From Lachnospiraceae bacterium (GTDB lineage Bacteria > Bacillota > Clostridia > Lachnospirales > Lachnospiraceae): 44,202 nt of DNA. Positions 37,171-44,025 of this stretch are shown here, one piece after another; position 1 is the first letter of the stretch; each line of letters opens with the position of its first letter. The DNA lies in the NCBI GenBank assembly GCA_024403335.1, contig JAKSSA010000013.1, positions 1-44,202 on the forward strand, written 5' to 3'. The notes below the pieces were generated by a model, which made no database searches, was not told where the DNA came from, and saw nothing but the letters and a program-made list of their open reading frames with translations. The translations under genes were made by a program, and so were the position numbers.

Positions 37171-37937
37171 GTAAATCTCACTCCGTTCGACATTAATCCT
37201 TCTATTACTTTATCCAATTGCAAACTATAATCTTCAAAGGACTTGTATTCTTCTTTAAGACATTGCTTTTTCTCATCGATCATTTCCTTGTCTTCCAAAA
37301 TATACTTATACATATATGGGTCTGTTTCACGAATATTCTTTATTTCATTTTCTATTTCCTGGATTTTTTCCTCAATGTTTGGAATCTCAATTTCCATTAC
37401 ACCAACATTAATTCTTTCAAGTAAAGTCCTGATAAGAACATCTGCCTCTTCCATTCCCTTTAAATCGTTACAATTGTATGCTATCTGAGCCCTCTGCCAT
37501 AAATCCGATAATTCTTCATTTTCTTCAGTTAATGGATTTATATCAGGATGAATCAATTTAACAAGTTTATGGTATATGCGTTTTATTTTAAGTAGCGCAT
37601 GTTCCGTTATTTTTTCGCTTTCTTTGGCATTTTTTGTATCCTCTACCATTATATCAAGCTGATGCTTGAATTCTTCCATTTCTTTTCGCAAAAATTCCTG
37701 CAGCTTCTCCTGATCGACCGTTTTCCCATGATTAATTGAAGCCTGGACAAATTCTATCTCCTTTTTCTTCCTGATGCACTCAATTTTCTTCTCGAAAATC
37801 TGTATAATCAAATCTCCAAACTCTGCAACATATTTTCTGTTTATTAAAAAAGCCTCTTTTTTCAAATTGTCTCTCTGTAACAAAACTTCTTCATATCTGG
37901 CATATGCCGTATTCTTAACTTTAATAATATCATTCAT
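37155..37937 (-). CDS. Coiled-coil protein with a J-domain-like segment
   Basis: 260 residues. The first ~100 are charged and helical, probably coiled-coil. The segment KRIYHKLVKLIHPDINP followed by DLWQRAQIAYNCNDLKGM (about 120-165) carries the HPD motif of J-domains, which activate Hsp70 ATPases. There is no G/F-rich or zinc region, so it is not DnaJ itself. A second helical region ends the protein. ATGA overlap with the upstream repeat-protein gene and 16-bp overlap with the HIRAN gene mark one translational unit. No Hsp70 gene is in the window. Confidence 0.75.
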   Translation of the reverse strand: MNDIIKVKNTAYARYEEVLLQRDNLKKEAFLINRKYVAEFGDLIIQIFEKKIECIRKKKEIEFVQASINHGKTVDQEKLQEFLRKEMEEFKHQLDIMVEDTKNAKESEKITEHALLKIKRIYHKLVKLIHPDINPLTEENEELSDLWQRAQIAYNCNDLKGMEEADVLIRTLLERINVGVMEIEIPNIEEKIQEIENEIKNIRETDPYMYKYILEDKEMIDEKKQCLKEEYKSFEDYSLQLDKVIEGLMSNGVRFTWRMN

Positions 37938-38824
37938 GCCACTACCTCATATCCGTAACATTTATCATAAGCAGATGCTAATCTTTCATTTGTCCCTTCA
38001 AACACAGCATCTTTAAAGAAATCGTCTCTGCTTCTAAACCATTTACCATTAAAACATACTGTGCATTCATCGCCTTCCATCACAGATTCTACTCTCTGAA
38101 GCTTACCATCATACACAAAGTTAATAATGTGAGGAGTCTTTAACAAATAGTATAAATCAAATAAGTCAAAATATTCATTATCAAACTCTATAATTTCATA
38201 TAAATCATCTACAAGCCATTTCATAATATTTAAATTTCCAAAATAATTACTATATTTTATTCTTTGTGCCAGCCAGTCTTTTGCTTTTAAAAACAAATCA
38301 ACTGCATCCTCTTCTTTCCCTTCATCAAGCCTTATATGTGCAAGACGCGTATAAACTTCCGGCACAGGATCAAAAACTCCTCGACATTTAGCTACTTTTA
38401 AATACAAATCTTCGATAATTTCTTTGTAAAGCTCCATATTTTTATCAACATAGTAGCCATTTTTATACATATCTGCCACCTTATAGGCAGCAACTAAATC
38501 TCCCTTATCCTTCAATTTCGAAAAATATTCAAAAGCTTTTTTGTAATCCCTCTCACCTGTTCTTCCATAATACCAGATGTATCCTAAGCAGTCATAGGCT
38601 TCGTCAAAATCATAGGAGGCGGCCATTTCGTAATATTTAAGTGCTAAATCAAATCTTTTCATTCCATAATATACACCGCCCAGGTACATCATATCTCTTG
38701 GATTATGTTCTTCATTAATTAGAAAATCCATTGCCTCTGTGAACATAAAAAACTCTTCTTCTGTGGCTCTTTGAGTTTCATCATCAAATGTTTGCACTAT
38801 TTTTCTTGCTTCCTTAACTGTCAT
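37934..38824 (-). CDS. Sel1/TPR-like repeat protein
   Basis: 296-residue protein with helical repeats: DMMYLGGVYYGMKRFDLALKYYEMAA and AYDCLGYIWYYGRTGERDYKKAFEYF are Sel1/TPR-like, followed by AAYKVADMYKNGYYV. The final ~100 residues are different and contain the basic GKWFRSRDDFF. Such repeats bind protein partners. It is the first gene of the operon with the J-domain and HIRAN genes, preceded by a strong AGGAGG. Repeat class is by eye. Confidence 0.75.
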   Translation of the reverse strand: MTVKEARKIVQTFDDETQRATEEEFFMFTEAMDFLINEEHNPRDMMYLGGVYYGMKRFDLALKYYEMAASYDFDEAYDCLGYIWYYGRTGERDYKKAFEYFSKLKDKGDLVAAYKVADMYKNGYYVDKNMELYKEIIEDLYLKVAKCRGVFDPVPEVYTRLAHIRLDEGKEEDAVDLFLKAKDWLAQRIKYSNYFGNLNIMKWLVDDLYEIIEFDNEYFDLFDLYYLLKTPHIINFVYDGKLQRVESVMEGDECTVCFNGKWFRSRDDFFKDAVFEGTNERLASAYDKCYGYEVVA

Positions 38825-39140
38825 GGGTATCCTCCTTTTGTCTTTTGCTCATTACTCGCTTTACTTTTATTCCAATCACTACTCAGCTACTCACTTTTTG
38901 TACTCACTTTCTCGCTTTCGTTCTCGCTTCTCCTGGTTCCTCGATTACTTGATACTAAAATACTACTCTGTTTTATGTCCCATTTTTAGGACTCGTAAGA
39001 TAATTAACGGCAATAAGCCTATTTTTCGGCTTTTTTCGTCCTTTTTTCGGCTTTTTTCAAAACTTTAATGTAAATTTTTAGATTTTTTAAGTCATTTTCA
39101 AGTCAAACTTACATAACAAATAAAAAACAAATAAAAAAAC

Positions 39141-39187
39141 AAAAAAGCCATATGATTTATGTTCTAACATATTTCATATGACTTTTT
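39141..39187 (-). terminator. Terminator of the PTPS-like gene
   Basis: CATATGA (39149-39155) pairs with TCATATG (39174-39180), extended by A/T pairs on the outside and an inner ATGTT-AACAT pairing; the minus strand ends GGCTTTTTTGTTTTTTT. It lies 135 bp after the stop codon. Confidence 0.75.
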
Positions 39188-39218
39188 CCTGAGATTATCT
39201 ATTAACTGTTGACTGTTA

Positions 39219-39251
39219 GCTGTATGTTGGCTGTATGTTGGCTGTATGTTG
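39219..39251. repeat. Perfect 11-bp triplicate
   Basis: GCTGTATGTTG repeated three times head to tail, with decayed copies to the right (GATTGTTTGTTG). It lies between the PTPS-like gene and its terminator. Confidence 0.85.
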
Positions 39252-39322
39252 ATTGTTTGTTGTTTGCTGCTTTCAGTTCGCCATTAAGGCTTACTACTCA
39301 CTGCTTGATTTTAAGATTTATA

Positions 39323-39889
39323 TTATTTCTTCCTATATCCGCATTTAGGGCATATTCCATTCTCGTCCAATGCTATGCCACAGCATGGACATCTGTCAAC
39401 AGTGTCACAGATTTCAAACTCTTCAGAGGCAGTATTATCGCCACTGACAAAAGTTATCTTAGCAATATTCAGTTTGTCTTTAAGCAAATCATAGGTTAAT
39501 TTAATCATACCTTCGACTGTCATTGTTTCTTTTGTAACTACCAAACGGCATTTCGGAAAAGCCTCTGCTAACTCTGTTTTAAAAGCTGTGCCAATCATTG
39601 TATTCTGCAAAGCTCCATTCTTTATTCCCTGCTTATCATAGACATCCAAAATAGCAGGAAGCAAAGGATCGTCCTTCCTCAAAATCAATGCATGATCAAA
39701 ATTTTTCAAAACTGACCAGGCCGTTTTCTTAATTTCGTTACAGGGAAATACCATGTTTACGCCGGTATTAATACTGTCCTCAACCTCAATAGTCATGGTT
39801 CCCGTATGACCATGCAAATATTGTGCTTCGCCCTTGAAACCATAAAAACGATGTGCATACTGCAAATGAAATGTTGTGATACTTCTCAT
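39323..39889 (-). CDS. PTPS/QueD-like protein with C-terminal zinc ribbon
   Basis: 6-pyruvoyltetrahydropterin synthase-fold protein, 188 residues from the ATG at 39889 (AAAGGAG upstream). Zinc-ligand histidines are in YAHRFYGF and YLHGHTG; FDHALIL and KETMTVEGM match later family motifs. The cysteine that normally precedes HGH in QueD is absent here (GEAQYLHGH). A zinc ribbon CPCCGIALDENGICPKCG is added at the C-terminus. It is therefore a divergent member and the carboxytetrahydropterin synthase reaction is uncertain. No other queuosine or pterin genes are adjacent. Confidence 0.8.
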   Translation of the reverse strand: MRSITTFHLQYAHRFYGFKGEAQYLHGHTGTMTIEVEDSINTGVNMVFPCNEIKKTAWSVLKNFDHALILRKDDPLLPAILDVYDKQGIKNGALQNTMIGTAFKTELAEAFPKCRLVVTKETMTVEGMIKLTYDLLKDKLNIAKITFVSGDNTASEEFEICDTVDRCPCCGIALDENGICPKCGYRKK

Positions 39890-39931
39890 GTTTTTTCTCC
39901 TTTCCAACCTTCAAACCTTTATAATTAAACC

Positions 39932-40411
39932 CTACGCCTGGTTAAGAATATAAGCACCCATATTTAAATATGCTGCAAACATCAACCATGCAATATAAGG
40001 TATCATCATATATGCCGCCAACTTTTTAATTCTCCAAAACCGTATGGTACAACCAATTACAAACACAAACATTACAACCAGCCATGCAAAAGCAGTCATG
40101 AATTGTTCCCACTTAAAGAATATGATTGACCACATAAAATTCATCAATAACTGTAAGGCATATATAATCAATGCCATCGCTTTACTTCGCATTTCACCTT
40201 CAGATACGACAATTAAATATGATGCAAATCCCATCATCAGATACAAAATAGTCCATGCAACAGGAAACATCCATGCAGGCGGTGACAATGGTGGCTTATT
40301 CATAGTGGCGTAATTAATCATTCCTTTAGCAGACAAAGCTGCTGATATTCCTCCAATAACTATTGGAATAACTAAAGCTGCAACCAGTCTTCCAATATTT
40401 TCTTTTTTCAT
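39932..40411 (-). CDS. tspO: TspO/MBR family membrane protein
   Basis: Five-helix tryptophan-rich sensory protein/translocator homologue, 159 residues. PPLSPPAWMFPVAWTILYLM in the first loop and helix 2, and WRIKKLAAYMMIPYIAWLMFAAYLN in the last helices, are diagnostic. Family members bind tetrapyrroles. Start at 40411 is set by GGAGAGGAG upstream. No haem-pathway gene is nearby. Confidence 0.92.
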   Translation of the reverse strand: MKKENIGRLVAALVIPIVIGGISAALSAKGMINYATMNKPPLSPPAWMFPVAWTILYLMMGFASYLIVVSEGEMRSKAMALIIYALQLLMNFMWSIIFFKWEQFMTAFAWLVVMFVFVIGCTIRFWRIKKLAAYMMIPYIAWLMFAAYLNMGAYILNQA

Positions 40412-40861
40412 GCCCTTTCTCCTCTCCACATAATAAATTGTTTTCTAAAACGGATTCACACCTTGCGATTCAGAAAAACCATATTATGTTTGTGGCTACA
40501 TAATATATTTTATGCGATCAAAAATCAGTAGCTTGGAATATACAAACTTCAGCAAAATATGTGCATATTTTTTCTCGCAACATATTTTTAGCTTCATTCA
40601 ATCTGTTTTATGTGAAATATTTTTCATTTTATGTTATAAATGTAAAGAAAGATAAAGCGAAAGATAAAGCGTAATATGAATTTTAAGTAATTTTTAAATC
40701 CTACTTATTTTACGTACCAAATTAATATGATTCCGTACAAGTCTTTAAGAAACAAAAGCATGCATAAAAAGATTGGTTGATAAAATAGATTAGCTAATTA
40801 ACAGAAATGCTTAATAATAAATAATTGAAAAATAGAAAATAGAAAAAACAGGAGGTTTCTT
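40412..40861. promoter_or_regulatory. Divergent control region of tspO and the XRE gene
   Basis: An AT-rich 450-bp spacer without ORFs. It contains a 9-bp inverted repeat ATATTATGT/ACATAATAT (40481-40489 and 40498-40506) upstream of tspO, a tandem AAAGATAAAGCG doublet near 40,648-40,671, and a TTAGCTAA palindrome (40790-40797) upstream of the XRE gene, a candidate autoregulatory operator. AGGAGG lies 7 nt before the XRE ATG. Confidence 0.45.
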
Positions 40862-41425
40862 ATGACAATTTCAGAAGCTTTAAGATTAACGAGAAACGAA
40901 TCGGGGCGTTCGCAGGAATATATGGCATTTGAACTTGGAGTTACCAGGCGTACCATCTTAAATTGGGAAAGTGGTGTATCTGAGCCATCTATAAGCCAGG
41001 CCATGAACTGGTTTAAGCTGGTTAACAAAAATCCTCTCCCATTTTTGCTACAGAACACATATCCTGAAATGGATAGAATTTCGTATAAAGATGACGACTC
41101 CAAAATTCTCGCTTCTCTTATGCAGATAATCAATGATCTTCCTGCTGAAGGTGTGCGCCAGTTGATGTACTTGTTTTTTGGTAATCATGGCAGTTCTCCA
41201 AGAGCTGTCCTTCAAATGGTTACTGCGCATCTGCAAACTCCCATGAAAGACCGTATTGCTCATGGTCAGTTAGTAGCAACCAATTATGAAATAGCAAAAA
41301 GAACGGGTACCTTAACTCATCCTGAGCACATAAAGCCTGACCTTGATTATCTTAATGCAGCTATAGAAACTGCGAAAACTGCTGTTGAAAACAATGCAAA
41401 AGAATACAGCACTATCAAAAGATAG
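40862..41425 (+). CDS. XRE-family transcriptional regulator
   Basis: 187 residues. An N-terminal helix-turn-helix of the Cro/CI type (about 3-55) includes GRSQEYMAFELGVTRRTIL and WESGVSEPS. The remainder is helical with no recognised ligand or peptidase domain. It is read alone on the plus strand. Its stop codon lies within a 12-bp hairpin. Confidence 0.88.
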   Translation: MTISEALRLTRNESGRSQEYMAFELGVTRRTILNWESGVSEPSISQAMNWFKLVNKNPLPFLLQNTYPEMDRISYKDDDSKILASLMQIINDLPAEGVRQLMYLFFGNHGSSPRAVLQMVTAHLQTPMKDRIAHGQLVATNYEIAKRTGTLTHPEHIKPDLDYLNAAIETAKTAVENNAKEYSTIKR

Positions 41426-41450
41426 TGCTGTAAAAAATAGTGCTGTAAAA
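41405..41450. terminator. Hairpin with a duplicated arm at the XRE gene end
   Basis: TACAGCACTATC-AAAA-GATAGTGCTGTA (41405-41432) is a perfect 12-bp hairpin containing the stop codon. The right arm plus A-tract, ATAGTGCTGTAAAAAA, is then repeated once more. On the plus strand A rather than U follows, so it suits termination of leftward transcripts better. Confidence 0.6.
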
Positions 41451-41465
41451 AATCCAAGTTTTTCA

Positions 41466-41923
41466 TTAGATAAGCTTTGCAATAGCTTCGTCCACCAAAG
41501 CAAGATCAGTTGTAGGCTCAAAACGTTCTATTACATTTCCTTTTCTGTCAACCAGAAATTTAGTAAAATTCCATTTTATATCACTGGAATTTTCATATTC
41601 CGGATTCTCCTTTTCAAGCTTGTGAATAAGATATTGGCTATCAATACTTTTTGATACAAAAACTATGCTATCATACTTATTGAAAGCAACATTTCCAAGT
41701 TGTGCTGCTGCAAGCTCATTAGCCTTTGCCACAAATGAAATCAGTTTATCTCTCGATATTTTCTTAATCTCAGAATCAAAAAGTGCATCCGCCTAAGATT
41801 TCCGTAATTAACCTCAATTATCTCATATCCCTTTGCCTTCAAAACCTTTTTTGAATAATACAAAAGCGGCCTGTCAACAGAGTACCCGATTCCTGGAAAT
41901 AACACAGCCAATTTTTTACCCAT
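41466..41923 (-). pseudogene. Hydrolase::glutathione peroxidase deletion scar
   Basis: Two gene remnants joined. The right part reads MGKKLAVLFPGIGYSVDRP and then, after a one-base frameshift near 41,795, ADALFDSEIKKISRDKLISF and YDSIVFVSKSI, the N-terminal half of an alpha/beta hydrolase ending at its nucleophile elbow. From about 41,643 leftwards it reads KLEKENPEYENSSDIKWNFT and KFLVDRKGNVIERFEPTT, the C-terminal third of glutathione peroxidase. The peroxidase catalytic Cys and Gln regions are missing. A deletion between two adjacent genes explains it. It is probably inactive. Confidence 0.8.
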
Positions 41924-42003
41924 AAATTCTCCTCATCTTTTTTCAATGGTGATCAACATCCATCAATAGGTGAAACATATTCCTGTACTTCATAAACAAT
42001 TAT

Positions 42004-42012
42004 ATTATACCA
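42004..42012 (-). promoter_or_regulatory. Extended -10 element before the hydrolase remnant
   Basis: TGGTATAAT on the minus strand is an extended -10 hexamer about 80 bp before the hydrolase start codon. No good -35 is present. It overlaps the end of the CdiI-like remnant. Confidence 0.35.
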
Positions 42013-42186
42013 TCATATTTATTGTAAATGCAGACTCTAGAAATAAATTTTGTCTAATACATCTCGCCACATCTGATATCGACAATTCATCTACTTTTTT
42101 TCTATTACTTGATTATGCCAAATAACTAGCGAATCATCCCCTATCAATTTATTACAAAAATATAAGTCTCTTATTTTTTCTTTCAT
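42005..42186 (-). pseudogene. Frameshifted CdiI-like immunity remnant
   Basis: Not visible as one ORF. From the ATG at 42186 (AGGA upstream) the frame reads MKEKIRDLYFCNKLIGDD and VIWHNQVIEKK and stops. One extra A in the A7 run near 42,095-42,101 restores VDELSISDVARCIRQNLFLE, the hallmark of a family of contact-dependent-inhibition immunity proteins. The restored frame stops at 42,005, about half the expected length. It is therefore shifted and truncated. A sequencing error in the homopolymer could explain the shift but not the short end. Confidence 0.6.
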
Positions 42187-42238
42187 TTATCAATATCCTT
42201 TTACGAATAACATGCATAATTCTAACCATATACTCTAA

Positions 42239-42604
42239 TCACATCATATATTTTTCGACTGCTCTACAACATTCCAAAGTTTCTTTTCCCATGTATATTT
42301 TGCATTTATCCACTATATCTTGCCCTCTAGAAATCAAATCTTCTAAAATAGTAAATTCCACCACTTCACATATAAGCGAATCCTTAGATAACGACATTTG
42401 TTCAAAAAAATCAAATGCCATTTTCAATTTAATCTCATTCTCTTCTTCTATCAATTTTATTACAAATGGAACAACCACCATACCAAACATTATATGCATA
42501 CCATCTGAAACATCCGCTGTTACTTTTTGAGATATTAGATTTAATTTCTCATTATCATCAACAAACAACTTTGCAAAATCATCATATAAATTATTATATT
42601 CCAT
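42239..42604 (-). CDS. Immunity-like helical protein (DUF7674-like)
   Basis: 121-residue acidic, all-helical protein. VCEVLEF-type segment LICEVVEFTILEDLISRG and the end KIYMGKETLECCRAVEKYM resemble small immunity proteins found behind polymorphic toxins. A very good GGAGG lies 8 nt before the ATG. Its start overlaps the stop of a 44-codon ORF (TAATG), as expected for an immunity gene coupled to a toxin gene end. The family name is from memory and tentative. Confidence 0.6.
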   Translation of the reverse strand: MEYNNLYDDFAKLFVDDNEKLNLISQKVTADVSDGMHIMFGMVVVPFVIKLIEEENEIKLKMAFDFFEQMSLSKDSLICEVVEFTILEDLISRGQDIVDKCKIYMGKETLECCRAVEKYMM

Positions 42605-42738
42605 TATTTATTCCTCCACATTGCTTTTTTTAAGGCCTTAACCAACCTATTAGCCATTCTTCTATCACTTGGTGATAAACTTTCCTGGGGCAATATCTTT
42701 GTATTAATATAGTGAATCATTTCTTTCCCTTTTTGCAT
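42604..42738 (-). CDS. 44-codon ORF coupled to the immunity-like gene
   Basis: Encodes a basic peptide including LPQESLSPSDRRMANRLVKA and ending KKAMWRNK. Its stop overlaps the immunity-like start and its last codons form that gene's Shine-Dalgarno. The frame is open a further ~20 codons upstream without an ATG. It may be the preserved C-terminal tail of a lost toxin or a small gene in its own right; no toxin motif can be assigned. Confidence 0.45.
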   Translation of the reverse strand: MQKGKEMIHYINTKILPQESLSPSDRRMANRLVKALKKAMWRNK

Positions 42739-42769
42739 GTGAGTATTCAAATACGCCGAAACGTATTTG

Positions 42770-43555
42770 TTAATTACCACTTTCCAAAACCTTTATAATC
42801 TTATCCTTATTGGTAATATCAATATAGTATTTATCAAAAAAGTAACCAAACTGATCTTCATTTTCATTGGTTCTTTTTCTTCCTTCTTCAACTTCAGAAA
42901 TATCACTCATTAATATGACATAAGTTTTTACATCATATGTCTTTGCATCTAATAATTTTTGCACACGCCCTATAGCCTCTTCATCAGATTCATCAGCATT
43001 CTTTTGCATAACAACGTAGACATTACGGGCAAAGTCTATTATGTCATGTACTACATCCTCATTTACAGCATCAAGAGGGTTTTTAGCAAGGTCCCAATAC
43101 ATATAATCACCAAATATATCCGTAGACATATAATGCATATTATCTTCATCCAAGAAATGTGCTCCTGTGAAGTTCTCAAGATTTACATAGACCTTATCTG
43201 TTTGGAACATATTCTTATAATAATTTTTCACTTCAGCCACAAGATCATCATAATAATAATCATCATATCCATCAAAAACCGTCACAACACGATCATCACA
43301 CTGATATCTTCCAAAGGCTTGAACCTTATTGTTCTTCGCTAGTGCCGTAAAATGCCATTCATCTTCTTTAATTTTATGTTTATTTTTAAATGTAATGGTC
43401 TTAACTTCCGAAAAACCATACTTGTCAATTAACATCTTCTTATATTGATTATCAACCCTTTTAGCTGAAATAAAATTAAAAAGAAAGACACACAAAATTA
43501 TACCAATAATAACTGCAAGCGCTTCTAAAATACTTTTCCCAAATTTTTCTCTCAT
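42770..43555 (-). CDS. Membrane-anchored protein of unknown function
   Basis: 261 residues. One hydrophobic helix at about 11-30 (EALAVIIGIILCVFLFNFIS) acts as a signal anchor, followed by a hydrophilic, acidic, Tyr/Asp-rich body (VTVFDGYDDYYYDDLVAEV). No catalytic motif or family is recognised. GGGGAG lies 10 nt before the ATG. It is 31 bp upstream of the 44-codon ORF and may share a transcript with the immunity-like gene. Confidence 0.65.
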   Translation of the reverse strand: MREKFGKSILEALAVIIGIILCVFLFNFISAKRVDNQYKKMLIDKYGFSEVKTITFKNKHKIKEDEWHFTALAKNNKVQAFGRYQCDDRVVTVFDGYDDYYYDDLVAEVKNYYKNMFQTDKVYVNLENFTGAHFLDEDNMHYMSTDIFGDYMYWDLAKNPLDAVNEDVVHDIIDFARNVYVVMQKNADESDEEAIGRVQKLLDAKTYDVKTYVILMSDISEVEEGRKRTNENEDQFGYFFDKYYIDITNKDKIIKVLESGN

Positions 43556-43699
43556 TTAACTAATTCTCCCCTCATTTATGGTATGTTTTTTCCATCCCAC
43601 CAGTAATAACACAGAGATAATTTTACCCCAAAGTAGTTATGAAATCTATCTCTTTTTTAGTTGAGAAAGAGACCTTCCAGCGAAAAATTTCATAAAAAA

Positions 43700-43741
43700 A
43701 TCCGCCAAAAAAGACCCGCCAGGTTACCCTGACAGGTCTCT
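43700..43741 (-). terminator. Minus-strand terminator of a lost gene
   Basis: GACCTGTCAGG-GTAA-CCTGGCGGGTC followed by TTTTTT on the minus strand, just after the stop of the truncated tail at 43746. It terminates leftward transcription although the gene it served is now only a remnant. Confidence 0.75.
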
Positions 43742-43745
43742 CTAT

Positions 43746-43818
43746 TTATACATCCATATCTTTGAATGCTTTACCAATATCATATCTCATATAGTTGAAC
43801 AATGCACCATTTTTGACG
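43746..43818 (-). pseudogene. C-terminal tail of a truncated gene
   Basis: A 22-codon open frame reads VKNGALFNYMRYDIGKAFKD then MDV and stop, followed by a strong terminator. An in-frame stop lies just upstream at about 43,822-43,824. It has the look of a real gene end cut off at a recombination point. The parent gene is not recognised. Confidence 0.45.
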
Positions 43819-44025
43819 TGTCATTCAGGCGCTAGCTACATGGGCGGGTCTCCTAACGGTTGGGGTAAAGCTGTTGAATTATTTTTAAAGAAAGAAGGAT
43901 TTATACATGGAAAAAAAACGTACTTTATGGAAAATAATGATTGGTTCAAATTAAACGAGGATAAAAGTGATTTTGTGCTCACGGACAAAGCACCCGAAGA
44001 AGCTGTAAAGTCATACAATGAATAA
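43795..44025 (+). pseudogene. Probable 5'-truncated gene tail, toxin-like
   Basis: The frame reads GASYMGGSPNGWGKAVELFL, then GFIHGKKTYFMENNDWF and ends TDKAPEEAVKSYNE. The only starts are a TTG at 43795 with no ribosome binding site and an internal ATG at about 43840 with none. The true coding similarity probably begins near 43,817. The content is consistent with the C-terminal tip of a polymorphic toxin, but this is not proven. Its stop overlaps the ATG of the next gene. Confidence 0.45.

Larger units (their letters stand above)
38825..39322. other. Gene-poor, T-rich spacer
   Basis: No credible ORF. It contains CT-rich repeats of ACTCACTTT/CTCGCTTTC type (38,870-38,935), TTTTTTCGGC repeats (39,015-39,060) with a plus-strand AAGCC-GGCTT-TTTT hairpin, the PTPS-gene terminator and an 11-bp triplicate. 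The promoter for the repeat-protein operon should lie in its left half but no good -35/-10 pair stood out. Confidence 0.6.

Noticed and set aside
39219-39251. CRISPR or attachment site
   Set aside because: Eleven-base units without spacers, and no integrase nearby.
41466-41923. Functional two-domain hydrolase-peroxidase enzyme
   Set aside because: Neither half has its full catalytic set, and the hydrolase half carries a frameshift.
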